From Acidobacteriota bacterium (GTDB lineage Bacteria; Acidobacteriota; Terriglobia; Versatilivoradales; Versatilivoraceae), in assembly GCA_022826755.1 (NCBI GenBank), contig JAJDUG010000075.1:1-64000 (forward strand): DNA of 64,000 nucleotides, in the 5' to 3' direction. A program made the position numbers and the translations under genes. Shown here piece after piece: positions 23,974 through 31,924 of the stretch (position 1 is the stretch's first letter; every line of letters begins with the position of its first letter). The notes below the pieces were generated by a model. That model saw only the letters and a program-made list of their open reading frames with translations, had not been told where the DNA came from and did not search any database.

Positions 23974-25227
23974 CTAGAAAAAGACCCGCTCGATCATCCA
24001 ATAGGCGCCCATGGCGGCTATGGCCAGCGATCCGGGAATGACTACGGCCTTGCGGTAGCGGTCCGGATCGCGCAGCCAGATCGTCAGCACCAGGCCTGCG
24101 GCGATCACCGTCAACTGGCCCAGCTCCACCCCCAGGTTGAATCCCAGCAGTCCCACCAGCAGCGCCGATGGCGGCAGGTCCAACCGGCTCAGGGCCCCCG
24201 CAAACCCCAGCCCGTGCACCAGGCCGAAGACGAAGACCACCAGCAGCCGCCAGGAGGTGTACCTGGGGTAGAGGATGTTTTCCAGGGCGATCACCACGAT
24301 GCTCCCGGCGATTACCGGCTCCACAACCGAGGCCGGGACCTGCACCGTCCCGGTGGCGGCCAGGCCCAGGGTGAGGGTGTGGGCCAGGGTGAAGGCGGTC
24401 ACCTGCAGCAGCAGGGGCTTCCAGCGCCGGCTGAGCAGGAACAGGCCCAGCACGAAGAGAATGTGGTCCATGCCGAGCGGCACCACGTGCACGAAGCCCG
24501 AGCGAATGAAGCTGGTGAAGGTGGCCCAGTTTCCGGGGGCGGTGATGCCTTCGATCAGGTTCTGGTCGGGGTCGCCGGTCTCGGCCTCCGCCAGGTTGGA
24601 GAGGTCCAGGACCCGGCTGGTCTCACCGGGAAACAGCACCTGGATTCCCCGCAGGATGTCCCCCCGGTAGTAGTTGAGAAACAGCAGGCTCAACTCGGCC
24701 TCGGGCAGGGAACGGGCCTGGTAGCCCGTCAGGTCCGAGAGGTCCTCGAGACGCCAGGACCCGGTCAGCATCACCGGGTCGTCGGCCCGGGTGAGAGGCT
24801 GGCCCCGGAAGGTGGTGAACTCGAATTCCCACTGGGGCCGGGCCTCGCCCCCGGGCTCGAACGAGAGCTGCAGGACCTTTGCGGTGTACGCTTGCGCCTG
24901 GTCCCGCAGCCGATCCCGCTCCGCCTCGCTCAGCAGCAGGTACTCCTCCAGGAACAGGTAGGGCTCGGCTTCCGGATCCTGGCTGAAGCAACGGGTGTCC
25001 AGCTCGATCTTGATGACCGCCGAGCCGTCGTCCTCGAAGAATGACCTCAGGGGCACGTCGGGAATGGGGTGGGCGACGGCGATCGGAACGACGGACAGCA
25101 GGAACCATACCCCCAGCGCCATCCTTGCGACGACGGCCGGAGCAGAGGTTCGGCGGGATTGCAGGTTCCGGCCAGGCTCCAGGACCTCGCCGGGATTTGG
25201 GGCGGGGCAACTTGGGTGTTGTCTCAT
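23974..25227 (-). CDS. HupE/UreJ-family membrane protein
   Basis: A 417-residue membrane protein. After an internal signal-like helix (MALGVWFLLSVVPIAVAHPIPD, about residues 36-57) there is an extracytoplasmic domain of about 170 residues. The C-terminal half is a HupE/UreJ-like bundle of six or seven helices with the metal-binding-type motif FVHVVPLGMDHILFVLGLFLL, then TAFTLAHTLTLGLA and FGLVHGLGFAGAL. HupE/UreJ proteins are linked to nickel or cobalt movement; for this long form the role is unproven. The ATG at 25,227 has AGGGAG at good spacing; a start at 25,122 would remove the odd 35-residue leader but has a poorly spaced site. The gene converges with the hydrolase at 22,266. Confidence 0.85.
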   Translation of the reverse strand: MRQHPSCPAPNPGEVLEPGRNLQSRRTSAPAVVARMALGVWFLLSVVPIAVAHPIPDVPLRSFFEDDGSAVIKIELDTRCFSQDPEAEPYLFLEEYLLLSEAERDRLRDQAQAYTAKVLQLSFEPGGEARPQWEFEFTTFRGQPLTRADDPVMLTGSWRLEDLSDLTGYQARSLPEAELSLLFLNYYRGDILRGIQVLFPGETSRVLDLSNLAEAETGDPDQNLIEGITAPGNWATFTSFIRSGFVHVVPLGMDHILFVLGLFLLSRRWKPLLLQVTAFTLAHTLTLGLAATGTVQVPASVVEPVIAGSIVVIALENILYPRYTSWRLLVVFVFGLVHGLGFAGALSRLDLPPSALLVGLLGFNLGVELGQLTVIAAGLVLTIWLRDPDRYRKAVVIPGSLAIAAMGAYWMIERVFF

Positions 25228-25324
25228 GGGTGCTCCCTATGCTTTACTATGAGTAGTTAGGTCCCAATACATTTGTACGCGCCTTGTATGCGGCCTGACC
25301 GCTGTCAGCAAAAAGGAGAATCCC

Positions 25325-25612
25325 ATGAGACTCGTCTTTTCAATGATCCTGGCCGTCGTTCTTGCCTTTGGCATGAGCCTGGGTTCGGCCTACGCCGGCT
25401 GTGGCAAGAAGGTGACCAACAAGGGCACCCTGAAGAGCGTGGATGCCGACAAGAAGACCATCGTGGTCGCCAGCAAGGATGCAGAGACCAAGCTGTCGCT
25501 GACCACAGGCACCAAGGCCATCGGCGCCGACAAGGTTGCCGACATGAAGGGCAAGAAAGTCAAGGTGATCAGCGAGCACGGCAAGGTGGATTCCGTCGCC
25601 TTGCTCAACTAG
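25325..25612 (+). CDS. small secreted beta-rich protein
   Basis: A 95-residue protein with a clear signal peptide (MRLVFSMILAVVLAFGMSLGSAYAG, cleavage near AYA). The 70-residue mature part (GTLKSVDADKKTIVV, VKVISEHGKVDSVAL) has the strand pattern of a small OB- or SH3-like barrel often seen in secreted proteins of unknown role. AAAAGGAGAA lies seven bases before the ATG. It is a single gene between a divergent HupE-like gene and a convergent peptidase gene. Two lysine-rich stretches make it basic. Function unknown. Confidence 0.8.
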   Translation: MRLVFSMILAVVLAFGMSLGSAYAGCGKKVTNKGTLKSVDADKKTIVVASKDAETKLSLTTGTKAIGADKVADMKGKKVKVISEHGKVDSVALLN

Positions 25613-25657
25613 CTGGACCCAGCCATTAGAGCCGGTCAGTGGTTGAAACCGACACTG

Positions 25658-26785
25658 CTAACAACACCAGGTGCGGATGAACTCGGCGTAGGTGTCCGCG
25701 CCTCGGTGTAGCTGCTCGACCAAAATCCACTCGTCGAAGGTGTGGGCCTGCTCCACGTCTCCCGGTCCGATCACAACCCGGTTTTTGAGGTCGGTGTAGA
25801 CCGAAGCCTCGCTTCCGTACCCCACCGTACGGGCACTCTCCCGCCCCGTAACCCGCAATACTTCCTGGACGAAGGACGACTTTGGGTCGACGTGAAAGGC
25901 TCCGTGTCCCCGGTCGATCTTCAGTTCCACTCCGCAGTCCCTGGCCGCCCGGGTCACCCGCTCGATCAAGCGGTCGGTCCTGGTTCTGGGCATGGGCCGG
26001 AAGCCGATGCGGCAGATGCTGATCGGCTTCTTGACGTTCATGGCCTCGGGGAAGTCCTCGATTCCGATGTTCCCTCCCAGGGTCGGCGGGTCGAACTCCG
26101 GGTCCTGCCACTCGGGACTGCTCTGGGTTTCGTCGTAGAGCTCCTTCATCTTGACCAGGAAAGGGATCATGATCCAGTTGGCGTTCAACCCCAACCGGGT
26201 GCTGGAGTGGGCCGACTCTCCCCGGGCCGTGGCTTCGAATGAGCACCCGCCCTTGTGGGCGTAGACCACGTCCAGCAGGGTGGGTTCGCCCACGATGGTC
26301 CTGGTCTGGGCTTCCACCATCTCCCGATAGAAGCCGGATTCCTCCTTGACCTGGATGGCGCCTCCGTATCCGATCTCTTCGTCGGCGGTGCAGGCGACGT
26401 AGACGGGCTGTTTCAGCTCGGCGGCCTCGAATCGCTCGGCGGCGGCCAACATGCTGGCCACCGACCCCTTCATGTCGCAGGCTCCCCGTCCGTAGAGCTT
26501 TCCTTCCTGAACGGTGGGTGCAAAGGGACCGTGCTCTTCGGTGAACCAGTTGATGGCCGGCACCACGTCGGTGTGACCGAAATAGGCCAATCCACCCCGC
26601 CCTTCACCCTTTTTCCCGACCACGCTGGCCTTGCGGACCCCGTTCTCGTCCTCGTATTCCAGGCGTTCGGTTCGACAGCCCATCCGCTTGAGACGATCCT
26701 CCAGGTAGTCGGTCAGGGCCGCGTTGCTGAGGCTGCTGGTGGTGTCGAAGGCGATGATGTCCTTGGCGTATTGGAGGGCGTCCAC
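25658..26785 (-). CDS. M20-family peptidase / acetylornithine deacetylase-like protein
   Basis: A 375-residue metal-dependent amidohydrolase of peptidase family M20 (ArgE/DapE/CPG2 group). Metal-binding motifs are visible: YFGHTDVVPA (H and D), LYGRGACDMKGSVASM (D), CTADEEIGYGG (the catalytic EE pair), and near the end GPGDVEQAHTFDEWI (H). The dimerisation domain includes ARGESAHSSTRLGLNAN. The start is GTG at 26,785, with AAAGGA seven bases upstream. The substrate is an N-acyl amino acid or short peptide; which one is not decidable here. It is a single gene with no arginine or lysine biosynthesis neighbours. Confidence 0.92.
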   Translation of the reverse strand: MDALQYAKDIIAFDTTSSLSNAALTDYLEDRLKRMGCRTERLEYEDENGVRKASVVGKKGEGRGGLAYFGHTDVVPAINWFTEEHGPFAPTVQEGKLYGRGACDMKGSVASMLAAAERFEAAELKQPVYVACTADEEIGYGGAIQVKEESGFYREMVEAQTRTIVGEPTLLDVVYAHKGGCSFEATARGESAHSSTRLGLNANWIMIPFLVKMKELYDETQSSPEWQDPEFDPPTLGGNIGIEDFPEAMNVKKPISICRIGFRPMPRTRTDRLIERVTRAARDCGVELKIDRGHGAFHVDPKSSFVQEVLRVTGRESARTVGYGSEASVYTDLKNRVVIGPGDVEQAHTFDEWILVEQLHRGADTYAEFIRTWCC

Positions 26786-26924
26786 GAATCGGTCCTTTCT
26801 GTTGACCAGAGGAGAGGCATTCCGGCGGAAGGGGTAGTGTACAACCGGCCGGTGCCGGTCTCAATCCCTATTCCGTCTTACCGCCGCCTGCCGGGCGACC
26901 CGGGCGGCCGGGATGGGCGCCGGC

Positions 26925-29744
26925 TCAGTCGTCGCTGACCTGGAGGGTGACCTCCTCCAGCACCGGAGTGCTGCCTCCGTCCGGCGTCGTGAGGAGAGCC
27001 CGATACTGCAGCCAGCGGTGGCCGGAAGGAGCCGGCGGAAGTTCAGAGGGCTGCCGGTAGGTGCTGCCGGGGCCGCCCGGCCCTTCCCAGGCTGCGGTCT
27101 TGACGGCCTCCGGCGTCGGTCCGCTCCGCAACTGGAACTTCACCGCGGTCCCGTGGGGCGTTTTAGCCTGCCAGTCCAGCCGGGAGGGCCGTTTGCCCGG
27201 AGGGATGCTCAGCAGAGGCGAACGGTACTCCTCTTTCAGTTTCCGGTCATAGATGTTGCCGACATCGTGGCGGACGCTGAAGTGCGGACCGAAGGTCTGG
27301 ATCCAGAGCCGCCTGGCGAAGGAATACCCCTGGGGGGATCCCCAGAAGATGTTGGTGCCGACCCCGTGGTCGCCGTCGCGCAGGTGGTTGAAGGGGACGA
27401 TATCCATCCATCCGTCCCGGTTCAGATCGGCCACGGTAAGAGCCAGGGTCGATTCTCCGGGCAGTCCCGTCCTGCGGGACTCGCTGTAGCCCTCCGGGCC
27501 GCCCCAGTAGATGAAGCAGGGCAGCTTGCGGGTGGTGTAGGCGTGATAGTTGGTCATGACGATGTCCAGGTAGCCGTCCTTGTCGAGGTCGGCCACCGAC
27601 TGCTCCTCCGACTCGTAGGCCTCCAGCCTCTGGCTGCGGGAGAGGTCGAATCCTTCCGCGCCCCCCCAGAGAAGGGTGGCGTGGCGCATGGGGCGCCCGT
27701 GCCTGGCCATGTCGTAGACACCGCCCAGGACCAGGTCCAGCCAGCCGTCGGCGTTGAGATCGGCGATCTCCACCGTGGAGGCCGAATGGACCTTGAGCAG
27801 CGTGTGGCTGTCGCGGCTGTAGTCGCCACCGGAGCCGCCCCAGAAGATGTCCACGTTCTCCCGGTCCACGTCGGGGAAGATCAGATCCAGAAACCCGTCC
27901 TTGTTGAGGTCGGCGATGGCGGCGCTCTGGCTGATGTTGGTGTTCAGGCTCAGCTCGGTGCGCCGCCGGCTGCTGAATCCTCCCTCTCCGCCCCAGAGGA
28001 GGATGCCCCGGGAGGAAATCTCCCGGCTGTAGGCGGAGCCGGCGGGAATGACCAGGTCCAGGTAGCCGTCGCGATTGAGATCGGCCGTGGAGGCCCCGTG
28101 CCCCTCCTCCAGGTTCAGCTCCTCCCTCCTCTGGGCACCGTAGCCTTCGGCGTGCCCCCAGTAGATCCAGCCGTTGGGAAAGGCGATGTCGGTCCAGCCG
28201 TCCCGGTTCAGGTCGGCGATGGCCGGCACCGCGCCAATGGCTCCCGGCACCCTCGAGACGGATGCGGCCGAGTAGTGGTGGCGTGGATTCCCCCAGTAGA
28301 TCAGCGAATCAATGGCATCGCGCGAGCCGCTGTTGCGGTTGACCAGCACCAGGTCGGTCCAGCCGTCCCGGTCCAGGTCGGCGCCCTGCAGGCTCACCGG
28401 GCCGAACCCCTGCAGTTGGCCGCGGTGGGCCGGATCGAAGCCCTGGGGACCGTTCCAGTAAATGTAGGAGGGCACGTCGTGGGTTCGGGAATCGCCTTCG
28501 TTGGCAAAGGCGAGGTCGGTCCAGCCGTCCCGGTTGAAGTCGACCGCCACCACATCGCTGGCGTCCAGGGTGGGCAGGTCGGTCCGGCGCCCGCCTTCGA
28601 ATCCCTGCCGGCCGCCCCAGTAGATGGTAGAGGGCTCCTCGCCCCGGTTGGCCAGGATCAGGTCGGGAAAGCCGTCGCGGTTCAACTCGGCGACTTCGCA
28701 GCGAACGGCGCCCGCGGTGGGCAGTTCCGCCCAGGGCTCCGCGGGAAAGCCTCCAGGGCCGCCTTTGAAGAGTTGCGCCCGGTCGTCACGGTGGGTCACC
28801 ACCAGGTCCGGAGCGCCGTCCCGGTCCAGGTCGGCCAGGCGAAGCCCCACCGGATCCCCGCCCTTCATCTGGTGGCGCCGCTCGACGGAAAAGCCTTTGG
28901 GGCCGCCCCAGTAGAGATAAACGCTCTTCTCCTCGGAGTTGTTGTTCACGAACAGCAGCTCGGGAAAGCCGTCCCGGTCGAGGTCTCCGGCAGCCACGTC
29001 CAGGGCGCTGATCGAGGGCACCACCGCCCGCCTCCCGCTGCTGAAGCCCGTGGGACCGTTCCAGTAGATGTAGGATTCCAGGTGTCGGGCCGTCCCGAAG
29101 CGTTTCCAACCCTCGATGCCGTGGTTGGCGATGGCCAGGTCCACAAACCCATCCCGATTGAAATCGGCCGCCGCCACCGCGCTGCCCAGCAGGGTAGGCA
29201 ACAGCGTCCGCCGGTCGGGCCGGAACCCCTCGCGGGACCCCCAGTAGATCATGGCGTCGGTCTCGACCCCGTAGTTGTGAATGAAGTTGCAGAAGACCAG
29301 GTCCAAGTAGCCGTCCTGATTGAGGTCTTCCAGCAGGGAACGCCCGCCGCCCCTGCTGGGAAGCCGGGTCACGCCGGCCTCGCGCTTGCGAATCTCCCGC
29401 AGGAGCCTGCCCAACGGCTGCTGGTCGGGCAGGTCGGGGAGCAGGGAGCGGAACCCCCGCGGGCCTCCCCGGTAGATGAGCACGTCCTCGCTCTCGACCT
29501 GGTTGTGGTCCTGCCCCACGAACAGGTCCAGGAAACCGTCGTTGTTCAGGTCCCAGCGGTGAATCATCTCGACGGTTCCGGCCCGGCTGATATACAGGTT
29601 GGCTCCTCCGTCGGCCAGCGTCCCCCGCGAGAAGTCCTCGAAGCTGGAGTGACGCACCCAGGGTTCGTGGGAGACCGGACCGGAGGCGGCCGACAGCAGC
29701 AGCCCCGCCGCCACGCACCCGGCGATGAAGGAGGTCCTGGTCAT
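26925..29744 (-). CDS. secreted FG-GAP/VCBS repeat protein
   Basis: A 939-residue secreted protein. MTRTSFIAGCVAAGLLLSAASG is the signal peptide. It is followed by about 14 copies of a calcium-binding FG-GAP-type repeat whose core is D-[LF]-[ND]-x-D-G-[FWY]-x-[DE]-[IL]; examples are DLNNDGFLDLFVG and DLNRDGWTDIAFP. Between cores a repeated IYWGGPxGF-like strand recurs, as in a multi-bladed propeller. The last 120 residues form a separate beta domain (PSRLDWQAKTPHGTAVKFQLRSG). Such proteins are usually exported adhesins or scaffold proteins. Its ATG overlaps the stop of the CBM9 lipoprotein gene (ATGA), so the two are made together. There is no membrane anchor apart from the signal. Confidence 0.9.
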   Translation of the reverse strand: MTRTSFIAGCVAAGLLLSAASGPVSHEPWVRHSSFEDFSRGTLADGGANLYISRAGTVEMIHRWDLNNDGFLDLFVGQDHNQVESEDVLIYRGGPRGFRSLLPDLPDQQPLGRLLREIRKREAGVTRLPSRGGGRSLLEDLNQDGYLDLVFCNFIHNYGVETDAMIYWGSREGFRPDRRTLLPTLLGSAVAAADFNRDGFVDLAIANHGIEGWKRFGTARHLESYIYWNGPTGFSSGRRAVVPSISALDVAAGDLDRDGFPELLFVNNNSEEKSVYLYWGGPKGFSVERRHQMKGGDPVGLRLADLDRDGAPDLVVTHRDDRAQLFKGGPGGFPAEPWAELPTAGAVRCEVAELNRDGFPDLILANRGEEPSTIYWGGRQGFEGGRRTDLPTLDASDVVAVDFNRDGWTDLAFANEGDSRTHDVPSYIYWNGPQGFDPAHRGQLQGFGPVSLQGADLDRDGWTDLVLVNRNSGSRDAIDSLIYWGNPRHHYSAASVSRVPGAIGAVPAIADLNRDGWTDIAFPNGWIYWGHAEGYGAQRREELNLEEGHGASTADLNRDGYLDLVIPAGSAYSREISSRGILLWGGEGGFSSRRRTELSLNTNISQSAAIADLNKDGFLDLIFPDVDRENVDIFWGGSGGDYSRDSHTLLKVHSASTVEIADLNADGWLDLVLGGVYDMARHGRPMRHATLLWGGAEGFDLSRSQRLEAYESEEQSVADLDKDGYLDIVMTNYHAYTTRKLPCFIYWGGPEGYSESRRTGLPGESTLALTVADLNRDGWMDIVPFNHLRDGDHGVGTNIFWGSPQGYSFARRLWIQTFGPHFSVRHDVGNIYDRKLKEEYRSPLLSIPPGKRPSRLDWQAKTPHGTAVKFQLRSGPTPEAVKTAAWEGPGGPGSTYRQPSELPPAPSGHRWLQYRALLTTPDGGSTPVLEEVTLQVSDD

Positions 29745-30541
29745 GGTTGAGATTGGGCGGGCCGTGGCCCCTTGAACTGCAGGGGGCCGTAGACCTCGTA
29801 GGAGTGGAAGCCGCCGCTTTCGGTCACGGGGGCGGTAGCGGTATTGAGCGGCTGTTCCCAACGGGTGTCATAGTCATAGCGGCAGGCGGCCGCCTTCCAC
29901 ACCTCCCCCTCCTTCGGGATGGAGTTGCCGGCGTGATGCAGATCGGCCAGGGGAAGGGCCAGCTCCAGGGACCATCCCCGGTCGTCGTCCTCCGGATTAT
30001 TGAGGGTGCCGTCCACCGACACCGCCACCCGGAGTTGGCTGTCCCAGGCCGTTGCTTCATCCAAGGGGGCGCCGCGCTTGACGAAGTAGGCGTCGAAGAT
30101 CTGGTTGCCGGGACTGAACTCGAACTCGTAGTAGAGCAGGGAGGATTCCAGAGGCTTGATGAAGAGCTCCAGCACATCCTCCTCCCACAAGCGGGCGTCG
30201 CGGCCTTTCAGGGTGGAGCCGACATCCCGGTCCCGGGCCGTCATAGCCACGTAGAGTTCCTTCCCGTCCCAGAGAAACCTGGCCGAGGCCCGCGCCGGAG
30301 ACACCGGATTGCCCACGCCGTCGAACCGCAGCGGGATCTCCGGCGCCTGCTCCCAGGCCGCCTCGTCCGGGCGCCCGTCGATCTCGATGGGATCGCTGGT
30401 CAGATAGCAGGGAATGGGGTCGGCTACGGCCGACGGCGGGGAGCTGACCTCCGGAGTGGAATCGACCTCCGGGGCCGGAGAGCAGGAAAACGTGAACAGG
30501 ACGACAACAACTTGCGTGAGAAACCGAGTGTTGAATTGCAT
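29741..30541 (-). CDS. CBM9-like carbohydrate-binding lipoprotein
   Basis: A 266-residue lipoprotein. The hydrophobic leader LTQVVVVLFTFSC ends in a lipobox-like cysteine, followed by a proline/serine linker. From about residue 45 a family 9 carbohydrate-binding-like domain is visible: IEIDGRPDEAAWEQAP, ARFLWDGKELYVAMTARD, WEEDVLELFIKP and YYEFEFSPGNQIFDAYF. It ends with SYEVYGPLQF, usual for this domain. The ATG at 30,541 is taken as start. The stop overlaps the ATG of the FG-GAP gene, which suggests a cell-surface pair that binds polysaccharide or another cell. No catalytic residues for a hydrolase are apparent. Confidence 0.85.
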   Translation of the reverse strand: MQFNTRFLTQVVVVLFTFSCSPAPEVDSTPEVSSPPSAVADPIPCYLTSDPIEIDGRPDEAAWEQAPEIPLRFDGVGNPVSPARASARFLWDGKELYVAMTARDRDVGSTLKGRDARLWEEDVLELFIKPLESSLLYYEFEFSPGNQIFDAYFVKRGAPLDEATAWDSQLRVAVSVDGTLNNPEDDDRGWSLELALPLADLHHAGNSIPKEGEVWKAAACRYDYDTRWEQPLNTATAPVTESGGFHSYEVYGPLQFKGPRPAQSQP

Positions 30542-30699
30542 TGAATCCACCAACTTTCCATTTTCAGTTTTTTATGTGGCTTCAGGTAGTTGTGACTGTA
30601 GGGGCATCCCTGCAGCATCCACTCTTGGCTCCGGCGCATGCGACTCGCGGTGACCATCCACACCGCCCGCGTGTTCTTCTGTGTCGTCCACACACTCTA

Positions 30700-31800
30700 T
30701 CATTCTACGGGTTTGCACGCCTGATCCAACAGTTGCTCTGCATTCCTGAGAACACCCTTCGTAGCTTCCAAATCAAGCAAACCCCGACCATCCGTCTGAC
30801 GCCAATCGCCTTCCAGGACCGCAACCGTCATATGCTTACCGGTTCCGAAGTGGCCTGGCTTTCTCACGTCCATCCCTTTGAACCCCGCGGCCTTCAAGAC
30901 TTGCTGGCTCCAGTAACTTCTGCAGTCCCTTCGCCTTTCCCTCTCTTCGACTATGATCTTGAAGCACAGCTTGCACTGTTCAGCTTGCAGATACAACTCG
31001 TCTTTCCCGACGTCCGCAAAGTGCCACCAAAGCCCTAGAAAATCACCGATCGGGATGTATTTCCAATCCATGTCTCCCGAATACGTCTCTTCCAGGTAGC
31101 GATAAAAACCCTGCCAACCTTCCCAACACCACCTCTCCAGGCGCGTTTCCCGCCAAGAGTTGGAGCGAGTTTCCAACGTTTCGAGGCGAGCGTGAAAGTC
31201 TCCGAGAATTTCTGACAGGTCCCGATCACAACCCTGCAGGATATTGAGGAAGTCCTTCCGCTCGAACACGCGATAGGGCGGATCCAATTCGAGCTTTTCG
31301 ATACTGCACTTGTCCGAGAGCGACATGTTGCCTGTCTTGAGAAAAATGGGAAACAAATTGCTCGCGCAGGGTTTCACAGGCGTTCCCAAAAGTTCAAATT
31401 CGCCATCCAGCACTTTCTTATGGTACCTCTCCAGTTGATCCCCTTGCGCCCTGGAATCCGTTTTGTCCTCAATAAGCAGCGCGTACTTGTCGTTGACCCA
31501 CACCAGGACGTCGATGCTGGACACTTGCATCCCAAGTTTGACGGTGCAGATGTGGTCGGCCCCGGGGCGTTCATGTTTGTCGAAAAGCGCCCGCGCGAAC
31601 TTCTGGCCGCACTCGTGAAGATGTGGGTTCGTCTCCTTGTAGCATTCGTTGGCCCAGTCAAGCAGCCAGCAGATAATCGCGTCCTGCGACAATTCCTTGT
31701 GTCCGTAGTCAAACAGATTCGGGCATTTCTCATCATGTTCGTGCTTCCGGCAGCACTGCCCAAAAAGTATCGTAAGTATTCTCCCAACTGTTCCTCTCAT
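30700..31800 (-). CDS. PD-(D/E)XK nuclease superfamily protein
   Basis: A 366-residue protein of the PDDEXK_4-like nuclease group. The N-terminal helix ELSQDAIICWLLDWANE is characteristic. The catalytic core follows: VSSIDVLVWVNDKYALLIEDKTDS, with D, then E-x-K, in the expected spacing. The C-terminal half (WYIPIGDFLGLWWHF-like region and FKIIVEERERRRDCRSYW) has no assigned fold. The start is set at the ATG 31,800. An upstream in-frame extension to 31,890 has no leader of interest. It lies 124 bases downstream of the AIPR gene and in the same direction, so it may be the last gene of the restriction-type operon or a separate nuclease. DNA or RNA cleavage is likely from the fold only. Confidence 0.83.
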   Translation of the reverse strand: MRGTVGRILTILFGQCCRKHEHDEKCPNLFDYGHKELSQDAIICWLLDWANECYKETNPHLHECGQKFARALFDKHERPGADHICTVKLGMQVSSIDVLVWVNDKYALLIEDKTDSRAQGDQLERYHKKVLDGEFELLGTPVKPCASNLFPIFLKTGNMSLSDKCSIEKLELDPPYRVFERKDFLNILQGCDRDLSEILGDFHARLETLETRSNSWRETRLERWCWEGWQGFYRYLEETYSGDMDWKYIPIGDFLGLWWHFADVGKDELYLQAEQCKLCFKIIVEERERRRDCRSYWSQQVLKAAGFKGMDVRKPGHFGTGKHMTVAVLEGDWRQTDGRGLLDLEATKGVLRNAEQLLDQACKPVE

Positions 31801-31924
31801 AAGGCCCCCGTTCTGAACCGAATGTGCATGACCATCGTGACGGCAAACGGGCCGGTCAGCACCGGAGTCATTGCGGCACCACCCGCTCAAGATCCAACCG
31901 CATCAATGGAACGCACTCCAACGG

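Noticed and set aside
26913-29750. A 945-codon open frame opposite the FG-GAP gene
   Set aside because: Its periodic glycine/valine repeats only reflect the repeats of the real gene on the other strand.
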